A DNA stretch of 64,000 nt from Atherinomorus stipes (GCA_023101725.1 JALJCO010003095.1:1-64000), one strand, 5' to 3'. Shown: positions 34,739 through 46,799, numbered from the stretch's first letter. Numbers and translations are program-made. Notes: a model not told the origin generated them from the letters alone.

Positions 34739-36779
34739 TAGACTGTAGATGGTGTGAAAAAGATCAGTTGGATGTATCATTTGCATTAAGATGTAACGTG
34801 TCTATATGCAGCAGAAATCTTATAAACCTAAATTTATAAATACATATAAATATACATTTCTGGGGTTAAAGTAATCTGAAAACGCAGTTTACATGAAGTG
34901 TTATTCAATGATGTAAACTGGGTTAATATTAGAACATTTCTGCAATTTTTACCTTTGTCCACAATCGCTGAAAAATTTGAATACCCCATGTAGTCCGAAA
35001 GAGACTCTACCCCATAGAGTCTGATGGCATCAGGTCATGTTTTGACTAAAAATGCCTCAAGTCTACATACTTGCTTTAAGTGATATGAATATGAATCTGG
35101 AGGATCCTCTGTGCATGTCTGGAACGTTTAGCTCCAAGCAGCAAATAGCCATCATTTACAGCCTGAGGTGTGGGCAGGACCAGATTAGCATATTCATAGA
35201 TCCACATTAACTCAACACCCGAGTCATTTTAAGGTCATGAGAGGTTGTTTTTATGGCAAAAACCCTGACGAACACAAATGAGGTTGTAGATTAATGGTTG
35301 CTGGAGTTGGAATTGATTTGTACGTATATATTAGATTTCTTGAGTACTGGGTCAAGTCCTCACCGGTCTCATTCAAACCTGCTCTATTTGTAAAGCAATT
35401 CTGTTTCTGAATGTTATGTAGATTATAAAAACTCTTTTTGGGATAAAGTCTTTGGTTTCTGAGTTTTATATTTTTATGCAAAATGATTGATTGTCTCATG
35501 GCTTTATCTTGACAGAACCACTGATGTCTGTACAAGATGTGAATAATACTGAATGTGCCATCATTTCCAACATCTCCATTTGTTGTGATAGTTTTATTAA
35601 CAGAAAGTTGAATGAATTATAAGACAAGCTGCAGATTCAAAAACATTTAGTGTTTCATTTAATGTTGAATATGCAGAGGAAATTTGAACGGGTCAGAAGT
35701 GACTGAGTGTGTAAGCTGTGTGTTTCTGTGTGTTCACAGGCAAGCTAATAAATCAGTTTTCACTTAATAAGACACCACGATAAAATCTATTCAGGTGCCG
35801 ATATGTGCTTATGTGTTTTTATCAAGTTCTCACTTTTGTTCTTTTTTTTTTCTAACCATCCAAGTGAGTTATGATCACACCCTGATGAACACAACTATAC
35901 ACAGAAACCCTCGTCCTCACAAATACACTGCAGCCTTGGTCAAAGAGCCCCAGATGGCTGTAAATCGTCTTTTATGAGCAAGACTTGATGAAAGCGTTTC
36001 CCTGGACACTGTTTTCTTTTTTTTTTTCTTTCCCTATGGCCTTCAGGCAGGCTGTTAGTTTATTTCTCTACACACCACCACCTTTATGTGCCATCTCTAT
36101 CATTCTGCTCTGAAAAGAACCAGATACAAGCAGTGGAACAAAACAATATGAATTATTGAGATGTTCCCAAAAGCAAATGCACAGTTGTCTGTTCTCTGTC
36201 AAATTGATATTAAGATTAAAACACATTTCAAAATGTACAGATCCCTGTTTTGTGGCCAGCAAAGTTGATAATAAAAAATGAATAGACACTAAATGTTGTC
36301 TCAAAGCCTCATACTGTTTATTTTTTTAACTGTTTTGTTTTTCCCGCTATACTTTATTTTAAAATGATCAAAACATAAATATGTTTCACAGTCAAACCCA
36401 CTGGATACACTGGAAATTTGCACAGTTTTTACAGATTAGAAACCTCTGAAAACCACAGTCGGATCTTTTAGGCACATGAAAAATTAGTGAAAATTAAACA
36501 AAATATTTGTATACCTTCGTAATCCAAATTGCATTAACATTGTGCGAGACCACAGATAAATATATTTTTTAAGAAAGTTCCAGCTTGTAAAATTTAGTAT
36601 GCATCCGTTAAAATAAAGGTATGTGCAAACTGCTGGAATAGAGAATTTTTTTCTCTCCCACAATTAAGAAAAGGATGAGTTTTTGTTCCCCTCCAGTCCC
36701 GATTAAGGTAGTTGTCACAACTTCTTCTCAACATCCGGGCAGAACCTTTTCCCATGTGGTGTCTGAATGTATCAAACCA
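34739..36779. other. No gene recognised
   Basis: AT-rich, no supported coding region or RNA gene. Reverse-strand frames near 35251-35535 and 36594-36878 have no family features. Confidence 0.5.
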
Positions 36780-37665
36780 AATTGACCTATGGCTAAACCA
36801 CGCCCCCAAACGCGATGAGCCAATCACAGTGCGCACAGCTTTCCCATACACTCGGACATTCTCTGCTTGAACGTCCATTGAAATGCATTGAAGTTAGTCC
36901 GTTTTTGTTCGTTTTTATGTGTTCTTTTTAGTTTAAAATGGTCAAACGTGTGCATGGGGTACATGCAACTCCGATACTACGTATCCTGAGAGGCTGGGTG
37001 ACAGGGCGTATTTTTTGCCTTTTACCAAGTCACATCAAGCCAAAGTTATGCGGCAGACCACAACATCAACTGAACGTGGATAAAATGAACAAGGATGCCT
37101 ACATTTGTTCTAAGGTAAGGCAACATCGTATTCGAGGCAACATGTTGTCACTTTGCTTGAAAGAAATATGAAGTTACCTTCCCTAACGTTAGTTTAAGTT
37201 GGCTAACGCTAGCTAAACATGCTAGTTTTGGTACGTGGTAACGGTACATAAGACGCTGTCGTGTAGTAGGTGTAGTAACGTGGATAACAACACGCTTCCA
37301 AGCTGCAGCCAGACTGCTCCGCTTCCGTGGCTGTTTGATCAGTTTTTGTCAGATGATCACTTTTTGGCACAACAACAGCAGCCGTGCAGCAGTTTGGGCA
37401 AGAAACTGAGGGAGCGACACGAGTCACATTCAGAGATTCACAGGCTGATTTCTACTCCCAGTTTAAGACTTCTGAACAATTTCTTTTTGTTTGTTAGTAT
37501 TGTTTTTATGTTTTTTAATTTATCTTGTCATGATCACTCTGTCTGATCACGCGTCTGTTGTCCGTGTTGACAGCTGTCATCTCCCGAAATGTCACATAGC
37601 GCCTGTCACCGAATGTTTGTTTGTCCGAGTGAGTGGAGGGGGCGGGGCTTAGCCATAGGTCAATT
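36780..37665 (+). mobile_element. THAP-domain DNA transposon remnant (P- or Kolobok-type)
   Basis: AATTGACCTATGGCTAA at 36780 and TTAGCCATAGGTCAATT ending at 37665 are exact inverted repeats. The similarity continues inward as CC-CGCCCCC. Inside is the start of a THAP-domain protein (separate entry). The element is only 0.89 kb, so most of the transposase is missing. No convincing target duplication was seen, which leaves P and Kolobok both possible. Confidence 0.75.
36938..37114 (+). pseudogene. THAP zinc-finger exon of a transposase
   Basis: The frame from ATG 36938 starts MVKR and ends KLCGRPQHQLNVDKMNKDAY then ICSK. This is the second half of a THAP (C2CH) DNA-binding domain, whose C-x2-H pair follows CSK. 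The first half, including the Cys pair (C-A-W-G-T-C) and a PERLGD-like stretch, is readable in another frame at about 36950-37020, so two small frameshifts break the exon. Immediately after CSK the sequence is AAG|GTAAGG (donor at 37115), which fits an exon 1 boundary with the His-bearing part on the next exon. That exon was not found before the right terminus. THAP domains recognise transposon ends in this class. Confidence 0.7.
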
Positions 37666-37684
37666 GCATTGAATAATTGTGTGA

Positions 37685-39260
37685 TAGTTGTGTGAAAAAG
37701 TGTTTGACCCCTTCCTGATTTCTTACATTTTTGCATGTTTGTCACATTTATATGTTTCAGATCATAAAACAAATTTAAATGTGAGACAAAGATAACACAA
37801 GTAAACAGAAAATGCAGTTTTTAAATTAAGATTTTTATTAGTAAGGGAGAAAAAAATCCAAACCTCCATGGCCCTGTGTGGAAAAGGGCCCCCCTGTTAA
37901 AACATAAATAAACTGTGGTTTATCACATCTTTGAAAGCTGAGTTCAATTTCTCCAAACACACCAAGACCTGATTATTGCCACACCTGATCTCAATCAAGA
38001 AATCACTGAAACAGGACCTGCCTGACGAAGTTAAGTAGACCAAAAGATCCTCAAAAGCTAGACATCATGCTTCGATCCAAAGAAATTCAGGAACAAATGA
38101 GAAAAAAAAAGTAACTGAGATCTTTCAGTCTGGAAAAGATTACAAAGTCATATCTAAAGCTTTGGGACTCCAGGAAACCACAGCAAGAGCCATTATCCAC
38201 AAATGGTGAAAACATGGAACAGTGGTGAACCTTCCCAGGAGTGGCTGGCCGACCAAAATTACCCCAAGAGTGCAGCGACGACTCATCCAAGAGGTCACAA
38301 AAGACCCCAGAACAACATCCAAAGAACTGCAGGCCTCACTTGCCTCAATTAAGGTCAGTGTTCATGACTCCACCATCAGAAAGAGACTGGGCAAAAATGG
38401 TCTGCATGGCAGAGTTCCAACACCAAAACCACTGCTGAGAAAAAGAACATAAAGACTTTGTCAGAAGGCATTTTGATGATCCCCAAGACTTTTGGGAATA
38501 TACTCTGTGGACTGATGAGACAATAGCTGAACTTTTTGGAAGGTTTAGGTCCCATTACATCTGGTGTAAAAGTAATACGGCATTTCAGAAAAGGAACATC
38601 ATACCAGCAGTAAAATATGGTGGTGGTAGTGTGATGGTCTGAGGCTGTTTTGCTACTTCAGGACCTGGAAGACTTGCTGTGGTAAATGGAACCATGAATT
38701 CTGCTCTCTACCAACAAATCCTGAATGAGAATGTCCAGCCATCTGTTCATGACCTCAAGCTGAAGGGGACTTGGGTTCTGCAGCAGGACAATAATCCAAA
38801 ACACACCAGCAAGTCCACCGCTGAATGGCTTGAGAAAAACAAAATGAAGACTTTGGAATGGCCTAGTCAAAGTCCCAACCTGAATCCCGACCTTGAGATG
38901 CTGTGGCATGACCTTAAAAAGGTGGTTCGTGCTGGAAAACCCTCCAATGTGGCTGAATTACAACAATTCTGCAAAGATGAGTGGAACAAAATTCCTCCAC
39001 AGCGCTGTAGAAGACTCATTGCTAGTTATCGCAAAGGCTTGATTGCAGTTGTTGCTGCTAAGGGTGGCTCAACCAGTTACTGTGTTAGGTTTAGGGGCAA
39101 TCACTGTGGGTTTGGATTTTTAGAAATAAAAATAAGAAATAAAAATCTTTATTTAAAAGCTACATTTTGCGTTTACTTGTGTTATCTTCGTCTCACATTT
39201 AAATTTGTTTGATGATCTGAAACATTTAAACACTTTTAAACACCTTTTCACAGAACTGTA
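37685..39260 (+). mobile_element. Tc1-like transposon with long terminal repeats, about 1.58 kb
   Basis: The left end (TAGTTGTGTGAAAAAGTGTT onwards) is the inverse of the right end (AACACC TTTTCACAGAACTGTA). Similarity extends about 200 bp inward, through TTTAAATGTGAGAC and GATAACACAAGTAAAC. Size and ends fit a full-length Tc1 copy. It begins 19 bp after the THAP element. Confidence 0.85.
38068..39097 (+). pseudogene. Tc1-like transposase, inactivated
   Basis: The start ATG is near 38068 (MLRSKEIQEQ), followed at once by a stop after a run of A. The DNA-binding part is readable as VNLPRSGWPTKITPRVQRRL and RTTSKELQASL (38222-38450). Catalytic residues: WTDET (about 38509), QQDNNPKHT (about 38784), and LEMLWHDLK (about 38892) for the third acidic residue. 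The spacing there has one extra codon compared with the usual LNPIEMLW. In-frame TGA codons replace Trp at about 38207 and 38640. Length matches the family (about 340 codons), but at least three stops or frame changes make it non-functional. Confidence 0.85.
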
Positions 39261-39407
39261 TCTTATCATTGGCAGTCTATCAGGATACGTATCAAATCGG
39301 CCTCACAGACATTTACTCTAGCATTTATTCTTTGAATATTTATAGAGCTGTAGGCCTGATATGTTATAGAGGAAATTGAAAATAAAATCTGACTGATATT
39401 CATATAA

Positions 39408-39757
39408 TAGTGGATTAGATTTATATCACGCTTTTTCTTGCAGGGCACTCAAAGCGCTCATAGTAGATCCATTCTTTCACTCCTCATTCATACGTGGTGA
39501 TGGTAAGCTACATACGTAGCCACAGCTGCCCTGGGGCAGACTGACGGAAGTGTGGCAGACATTTCCCACCTACGGTCCCTCTGACCACTGGAACATTCGC
39601 ACGAATTCCTACACCAGAGAGGCCCTCACTGGAGGCAAGGAGGATTAAAGTGTCTTGCCCAACGACACAACAACAGATAGCTGGGGGAATCAAGATTTGA
39701 ACTGCTGATCCTTTGATCATTGGCCAACCTGCTCTACCACCTGAGCCACTGCCACCA
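39408..39757 (-). mobile_element. tRNA-derived SINE, reverse strand
   Basis: On the reverse strand the head reads GGCAGTGGCTCAGGTGGTAG (A box) and, after about 35 nt, AGTTCAAATCTTGATTCC (B box). The body contains TCGTTGGGCAAGACACTTTA and CTGCCCCAGGGCAGCTGTGG, and the 3' end has GAGCGCTTTGAGTGCC..GATATAAATCTAATCCA, a common teleost LINE-derived tail. Length about 350 bp. Confidence 0.8.
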
Positions 39758-40137
39758 TAATATGTACTGTAATTCCTAACTTTTCTTATTATTTCTAATT
39801 GTGGGTGCTACTGTATAAAGAACTGAAGCCATGTAGTGAAGTTTGAAAAAGGAAAAGTATTTAAAGATAGGTGTAATTAGTGTTTCTTTTTTCTTCTTCA
39901 CAGGTCAGTAACATACATTCATCCTGTCCTGTAAATATTTAAGGTTTATCTGTTGCAGATAAAGCAGTCACTGGTCCCACTTGATGTGTTTTCTAACTTT
40001 TGAAACCTGACCATTTATTTCCTTAACTCTGCAGGAGAGAAAAGGAACAACTCTTTTTCATTTGACAGTTTACATATAAAATCAATTTTGTTGTCCGTGT
40101 TTCTGTACAAACTGTATTATCATCACCTTTACTGTCG

Positions 40138-40545
40138 GGCATAGGCAATTTTAGCCAATTTTTGAGGGTGCTGAAGCACCCCTAAATTGAATCCCAGCAC
40201 CCCTAAAATTAGAGATTTATATATATATATTTTTGAAATGTATGTGCTCTTTTGCTTTTACAAATTTGAAAAGTGTAAAAAAAACTTTACTTTGTTGAAA
40301 TTTAATATTTTCACAACAAAAAAACAGCAACACCTCACCCCTCAAAAATGGTTTGATCCCGCCCTCTTCACATGTTTTAAACTAGCATGAGTAATAGCCT
40401 AACTTTGTTTCTACGATAAATATTCTAAATGCAAATTTGGAAAACTGTCAGAATCTTCATGAATAAGGAGGATAAAAGGGGTTTTGATGGATCTGGTTCA
40501 CTACTAAGACAAAACACCTACATGCCCAAAGCGCTTCTGTCATCA
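40138..40545. repeat. Dispersed repeat flanking the GC-rich block, left
   Basis: GGGTGCTGAAGCACCCCTAA at about 40169 and, further right, AATAAGGAGGATAAAAGGGG then TTTTGATGGATCTGGTTCAC (about 40462-40502) correspond to a segment at 44325-44640. It is probably a DNA transposon; boundaries were not resolved. Confidence 0.45.
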
Positions 40546-40674
40546 AAATAAAGCTGAATTTAGATTTTTAAATAGCAGCAGTGTCATTGGGTGGTTCTTC
40601 AGATACCGGTGACTGCTGGAGGAGGGGGAAAGAAAGGCAGGTATTGCCAGCAGGTGGTGATTAAAAACATTTAA

Positions 40675-43450
40675 AAAAAAACCTGTTGGGCCGGTGACTC
40701 TGGCCCCTCCGCCGACCCTTTCCGCTCCCGTCCCTTTTTCCCCCTCCCTGGCCTGGCGTGGTCGAGCGCCCCCAGGGGCCGAGGCTGGCCCCTCTGTGGT
40801 GAACGCCGGACGCCGGGCCGTGGGGGCGGCCATGCCTGCCCCTTCTGCCCTGGGGGGATCCCGGGAGGCAGGGGTACCTAATGCCGGTAACGGCTCTTCT
40901 TCCAGGGGGGGAATTCATACCCCCCCCCCCCCCTGCTCTACCTCACACACACACACGTAGGGTTTTGGGGAGGGTGCGTGTCAAGCGGGCGTGGTGAGGG
41001 AGGGCACCAAAGTGCCTTTGCTTGCCACGTTTAGAGGCACCCTGCTCCCCAGTTTTAACCACACTTAGACACCTAAACACATAAAATAACAACAGCTCAC
41101 AACCACTTCTGAGGGGCGGGCCATATAGTGTGTGGTAGGAGGGAGGGGCCGGTTGGGGGGTCATGCCCCCTACGCGACCCCACTCCCGGCATGACTTGGC
41201 ACTGCCCCTTAGTTTTAACTGCAAACAACACACATCTTACACACACAGTCATGAGCGGGGGGTGGGGGGGGGCAGGGTCCTTTCATACCCCGGTCTCCCG
41301 GGCGCTACTGGGGGGAGGGGGGGGGACAGTGGCTACTTCACGCGCCAGTGGTTAAGGCTGGCTGCATTGCGGGGGATCTGCTGGCCTGGGGGATGCCTGG
41401 CCTGCTGCGTCCGGGGGTGGGGGATGGGGGGGGGGGGGGTGGTGGGGGGGGGGACGTGTTGGGGGCTTGGAGCTCGCGGCTCCTTCCCCGGCCCGAGCTA
41501 CCACTCAGGAGGCACGAGGGCATGGGCAAGAGAGAGGTGGGTATGTGAGAATAATGAATGAGAGTGTGAAAGAGGAAATGTGGGAGGGAGGAACTTGGGC
41601 TGGAAGAGGGAGGAGATGTGGGTAAGTGGTTGGAGGAAAGGGGGATGGAGGAAGGAGTGGCATGCTCGTGAGTGTCTAGTAGGGATGGTCGTGAGGGGCT
41701 GAAGGAAGGAAGGGCGGGAGTGTGATAGGTCAGAGGGATGGGCGGGGCTGGACATGTAAGGGGGGGGACTGTATGGGGTATTGGGGGTATAGGGAGGTGG
41801 GGGCGTATGTGTGGGGTGGTGGGGGAGGGGTTGGTGCAGTTATGTGGGGGGAGTGCATGTGTGTGTTAGAGGGTATGAGGAGGTGGGGGTAGGTGTGGAC
41901 GGTAGAGGGAGGAGAGTGTTGGGGGTGGAGAGAGGAGTGAGTGTGGGTATGTAAGGTCGGAGAGCGGAGTGGGTGGGTGTATGCGTGTGTGGGGGGGGGT
42001 ACACGGAGGTGTTGGGTAGGGCTGGGCGGTGTGGGCGGAGGTTCGTATCTCGGTATTCGTGCCGGGCATCTTGGTGTCGGTGCGGTGCGGTGTGGCTGCG
42101 GGTTGGTTGGGGGCCGGGCGCTTTGGTGGGGGGTGCGGTTTTGTTTGTGGCTTCCGGGGCTTTTTGTGCGGGGCGGGCGCAGGGGGGATCTGTATCTTGT
42201 ATGTGGTTGCTCTTGCGGTATTGATGTCTTGGGTGCCTGTGTCTCGATGTGGGGGCGGTGACGGTATATCTTTCAGCCCTAGTGTTGGGGTAGGTGTGTG
42301 GGGAGTGTGTGTGTGAGCGTGGTGGCGGGGTAGGGGGTGGTAGAGGTGGTGGCGCCCTGGTGTCAGGTGTATGGGGCAGGGACTTTGGGGTGGGGGCTGG
42401 CCTGCCCTGGGGGGGCGTCGTCTGGGGGGTCCGGTCCTCCTGGGTTTCGGTTGGGCCGCCCGGGTCCGGGGGGGGGGGGGTGGCTGCTCCTGGGCGCTTG
42501 GGCCCTGGGCCCGGCGCTGTCTCCGCTCCGGGGGACGCCCGGCGCCCGGTGGGGTCGGCAGCTGCTGGTCTTGGTCCGCTGGGGCCTGGGCCTCCAGACT
42601 GCGGGGGCTCCGGCTGGGGCCGCCTTTGCCGCCCTTCGGGGGATGCATGTCCGCTCTTTGGGGGGGGGGGGGGTAGCTGGGATCTGGGCCTCTGGGTGGC
42701 TGCTGGGGGCCTGGGTCGCGAGCCTTGCGGGCTTCCTCCTCCTTGCAGAGACGAGGCTGCATCTGCATGACTGTATCACCACGGAGACCCTTTATTATGC
42801 ATGTTGACACTGTGACACTGCTTCCCATTGCGATGACTAGGTTGTACCTCTTCTCTACTTCCCATTGCGATGACTAGGTTGTACCTCTTCTCTACTTCCC
42901 ATTGCGCTGACTAGGTTGTACCTCTTCTCTACTTCCCATTGCGATGACTAGGTTGTACCTCTTCTCTACTTCCCATTGCGCTGACTAGGTTGTACCTCTT
43001 CTCTGCGTAGTTCTGCGTGTGTTTGTGTGTGTTTGTATGATCTGAGGATATTTAAGCCACCTGCAGGTCCTCCTGTAGGGGATTGCTTGTTTTGTTTTCC
43101 AACAGAGACCTTGGTTGTTTAGGGATCGCGGTACAGATGTACCAGTGAACTGTGTAAGTGGATTCATGTTTTCTCTCCTCTCTCTCTTCCTCTTCCTTAC
43201 TCCTCTCTCTCTGTTTCACTTTCTATCATTACCTCTGTTAACTTTCATTTCTCCCTTGTCAGGCCCAGCAGTATGAAATGGAATGGTGTAATAGACAAAT
43301 GTTTAAATAAAGAAATAAAATGAATAAACATGATATCAAGTGGAGCCTTATGTTCATAAAGCTCCGCTTGATAAAGCAAAACTGTTCAACAGAATAAAGC
43401 AATCAGATTTCCATTCTGCTTGCTTCAATGCTGGACAGGACAAGTAAAAC

Positions 43451-43473
<23 letters not shown>
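40675..43473 (+). mobile_element. GC-rich LINE 3' copy ending in poly(A) (L1/Tx1 family)
   Basis: From about 41986 to the A-run at 43450-43473 this is the same sequence as 57517-58896, the 3' end of the L1/Tx1 LINE: TACACGGAGGTGTTGGGTAG, the very G-rich middle, a 37-bp tandem repeat, AATAAA-bearing sequence and the final GCTGGACAGGACAAGTAAAA. There is no ORF2 here. The 1.3 kb before it (40675-41985) is equally GC-rich, with C14 and long G runs, and may be more of the same family's 3' region or a separate sequence. Both edges meet AAAAAAAAACC, so the target duplication is ambiguous. Long open frames here are compositional artefacts. Confidence 0.75.
42821..43005 (+). repeat. 37-bp minisatellite, five units
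   Basis: Units of CTTCCCATTGCGATGACTAG followed by GTTGTACCTCTTCTCTA begin at 42821, 42858, 42895, 42932 and 42969. Units 3 and 5 have GCGCTGACT instead of GCGATGACT. The related LINE at 58354 has only two units. Confidence 0.95.
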
Positions 43474-43481
<8 letters not shown>

Positions 43482-44324
43482 TAAAGTAATAAAATGAATA
43501 AAAAATTTCCAAAATGAAAGTAATGGAACAATAAAAGGACTAAAAGGGGCTCGTGGTGGCTGGCGTCTCCAATGGCTTATCTTTGGCTCCACTCTGGGTC
43601 CATGGCGGCTGCACCTACCAGCGGCCGTGCACCTCAGGCCATAGGATTTGTTGGGACTCAACAGCCACACCTCTACCACTCCTCTCGGCAGCTGCGCCTC
43701 TTTCCAGAGTACCTCCCTGCAGTTAGGCCAACAAGGGCGCTGCCATACATCCAATTCATACAGGAAGTCTGAAACGGAAATTAGTTCAACACCGCCAAGA
43801 GTATATACCTGCGGCTTGCAACCCAGATGTGTGTGGTGTAGTCGGGTAGTTAGGGTTAGGGGAAGGGTCAGGGTTAGATTTCAGTAAGTTACACGAAGAA
43901 GAAACTTACGCTTGGGACTTCAGGCATTGATTGGATTAATGGCGACGTATCGTGACTGCAGTTGGGTAACTCACCCTCTTTCTGGGTCTGCGACTGCCTC
44001 CAGCTCCCAAAACCATACCCCTCCACTGCTACCATCTCCTGAGCCCCCCGAGCCCAGTAATCCCAGGGATCCCTGTCAATCAGTTCATTAAAAATCCCAC
44101 TAGCTTGGAGATAAAACAAAGTTTAAAAAAAAAAAAAAAAAAAACACAAAAAACATTCTAAAACTAAGCTAGTGCATGGGCATAAGTCCAGTTTCTGGCC
44201 CCATGCACCTATTACTTCATTGGCCGTAAAAATCCATCCTGGGCTCCATTTAAAAAAAAAAAAAAACAACAAAAAAACAGATTAAATGAAGAATAAAAAT
44301 TTGGGCTGGTATCCTGCAAACACC
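43474..44324. other. No supported gene; poly(A) runs, telomere-like motif
   Basis: It contains AGTTAGGGTTAGGGGAAGGG near 43849 (short TTAGGG-like) and an A21 run near 44128. A 66-residue frame (43572-43772) has no recognised domain. Confidence 0.45.
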
Positions 44325-44640
44325 AGCAATAACTTTGTTTCTGGATGCTGGATGATAAAAACTTAAATCTGAGGCTTGAAAATGATCAGAAACTGTAAAT
44401 AAGGAGGAAAAAGTGGGTTTTGGTGGATCTGGTTCACTATTGTAACAAGACACCAATATACCAGAAATCAGCTTCTATCACAGCTTCTCTCTTGATATTA
44501 GTCACAGACTTTACCAAATAGCGTTTTGCTTATCTTTCATGTAGGAATGAAATTGTGTTAAACTGCACAAAACAATGAAATGTGTCTTGCCTGGCAGCTC
44601 TCTGGGTGCTCAGCACCCCTAAACCTCTGAATCGCCTTTG
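44325..44640. repeat. Dispersed repeat flanking the GC-rich block, right
   Basis: AATAACTTTGTTTCTGGATG, AATAAGGAGGAAAAAGTGGG and TTTTGGTGGATCTGGTTCAC match the segment at about 40395-40505. GGGTGCTCAGCACCCCTAAA follows at about 44607. Confidence 0.45.
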
Positions 44641-46282
44641 CTGTGAACTGTCTTTATGTGGGTGCAAAGTGTGATTTATACACAAGTGATTAGTTATAAA
44701 AAGCGTAAACATCGATTCACAACTGAGAGGAGTCAGAAATTGTTCTATTTCAGGATATTCTAAAAAAAAAAAAAAAAAAAAAAAAACCCTATACATGGAC
44801 ACTGCTTGAATCTAGCCAGAAGAATGTGCATGAACATGTCCGCCTTTCTGTGTAAACACTATTTTTAATCACAAAACTACACGGTTTTATGCATTTGGCC
44901 CCAGGAGCAAAGTTAATGTGCGCTTCTAAACACCCTCTAAATGAACTCGAAAATAGAATTCAGCCGGGGAGTATTTCTGAATGTAAAGTTGAGTTAGAGG
45001 TGAAGAGTAAGCTCAATAAATCTACTGATTTTACACTAATTTTCCAAACTGCAAATTTGTCAACACAAGGAATTTGCTGTTGACGGGACTTCCAATATTC
45101 TAGAATGGAGAAATGGAGGCTAAGGCAAATTGCTGATGTGTTCCATGCAAGGGCCAGACCTTTTTGTTGTCGGGAGGATGAATATAATAGGCTATTTGTA
45201 TTTCATGAATATAAAATCGTGTGGATTGCATGATTTCTGAAATTTTATGGGTGGGAAATTAATCAAAAACTAATGAATTAATTAGCTTTAGTTGCAGTGT
45301 AATTACACTGACAGCCTTGCAAAGTAATTGTTTTCATTTATACTAACTCATTGAATTTCCCCTCAGGGAGCCTGGAAGTTATGTTAAGGGAATCGTGGTA
45401 AGTTATCAGCCCAGCCCAACCTCAATCTCAAAGACAAATTTAAATCAGTCTGCATTTTACAGACTGAAACCTGATCATTATAAAGCTGTGGTGAAAGTAA
45501 TCTTTTACTTGACTTCTAAATATATAGCTTCAAATCACCTGAGTTTTTTAAGGGGAAACACTCGGCTTTAATGCAGCAGATGACCATCGACGCCCCTGCA
45601 ATAGATCCTGCAATTTCCACACATCTAATTTCTTTGAGTCATGGCCATTTAACACTGCTGTGGAACAATTTTATGCCAATACAGTGAGCGTATAACTTGA
45701 GCTTCCACTGCTATCTAAGCTGACTGTGAATTGCAAGAAAAAAGACAGCAATGAAAAGACTGCAGGAGGCAAGAGGCTGATGGAGATGGAGAGGCCTGCA
45801 GTCTCCTGAGATGCAGCTGTGCTTCACACAGGCTTTCAGAGAGGAGACAGAGATAAAGATGGGAGAGAAAGATTAAGATAAACTGAGAGTTTGGGGTCGT
45901 GAGAGAAAGAGTTGATTAAAAGAGAAGAAAAAGAAGTCCCACGGAGGAGATAAATTTGGGAATAAAAGAAATAAACGTGTCTCTAAAACACTTTTAGGGT
46001 GTTTCTCTTTCTTCTGCTTTAATTGCCAGCAGCTCTCTTTGACATTGACCCAGGGGTGGGAGATAATGGTGCTTTCTCTTTCATTCTCTTTTTCTTCCCT
46101 ATCTGCTAGTCCAATAGACCAAACAGACCTCAAAACAGTGCTTTGGATGGTCAAGACTATTTGCAGAGATTACAGGAATTAATTCTGGTGCAGTTTGTGT
46201 CCAGTGTGCAGTTTGTTTTTCTGATAGATCCCCATCACAGCAGAAAAGTTGACTAGTCAAATGGCTTTTCTACCAAAACCCG
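44641..46282. other. No gene recognised
   Basis: An A26 run lies near 44762. The rest is AT-rich, with TAATTA cores around 45270-45300. No element or coding region was resolved. Confidence 0.45.
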
Positions 46283-46405
46283 AGCCAGTGTGCCAGGAGA
46301 AAGCCCATGCATGTATGGGGAGAGTCTGCAAACTCCAGACAGAAAGCCCCCAGCCAAGATTCAAACGAGGACCACATCAGTGTTAACCACCCCACACGGT
46401 GCAGC
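46283..46405 (-). mobile_element. SINE-like teleost repeat fragment
   Basis: Reverse strand: GCACCGTGTGGGGTGGTTAA (A-box-like), GTTTGAATCTTGGCTGG (B-box-like), GGCTTTCTGTCTGGAGTTTG, CTCCCCATACATGCATGGG. This is the order of the very common tRNA-related fish repeat head and body. Only about 120 bp is present. Confidence 0.6.
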
Positions 46406-46668
46406 CCTCTTCTACATTATTTTCAAAAATTTATTCAAAAGTTATTTTCTTTTTTTTTTTTTTAAAGAATCTGTTTTAGATGAACGAAAAAAGAGCTTCA
46501 GGAAAACTATGGATTTTGAAGACATTTAGAAACTGATTTGCAAAGAGGGTAAAAAACTTTTGGGAACAATGACAAACACCAACTTTGCATGATTGGGTTT
46601 ATCAGACATGAAATTAGCTTCAGCCATAAACAAGTTTCCTTTTGCTTTCTTTCTGTTTGGTGTGTGAG

Positions 46669-46754
<86 letters not shown>

Positions 46755-46756
46755 CA

Positions 46757-46792
<36 letters not shown>
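46669..46792. repeat. (TA)n microsatellite, about 124 bp
   Basis: Two TA runs are separated by AATACAG. Predicted Tyr-Ile repeat frames on both strands are artefacts. Confidence 0.97.

Positions 46793-46799
<7 letters not shown>

Noticed and set aside
41866..42828. Long open frames up to 320 codons in the GC-rich block (and the equivalents at 57.5-58.3 kb)
   Set aside because: They are Pro/Arg/Gly-rich low-complexity readings present in several frames at once, caused by stop-poor G-rich DNA. The DNA is the 3' region of a LINE.
43848..43877. Interstitial telomeric repeat
   Set aside because: Only a few imperfect TTAGGG-like units; too short to support chromosome fusion or telomere origin.
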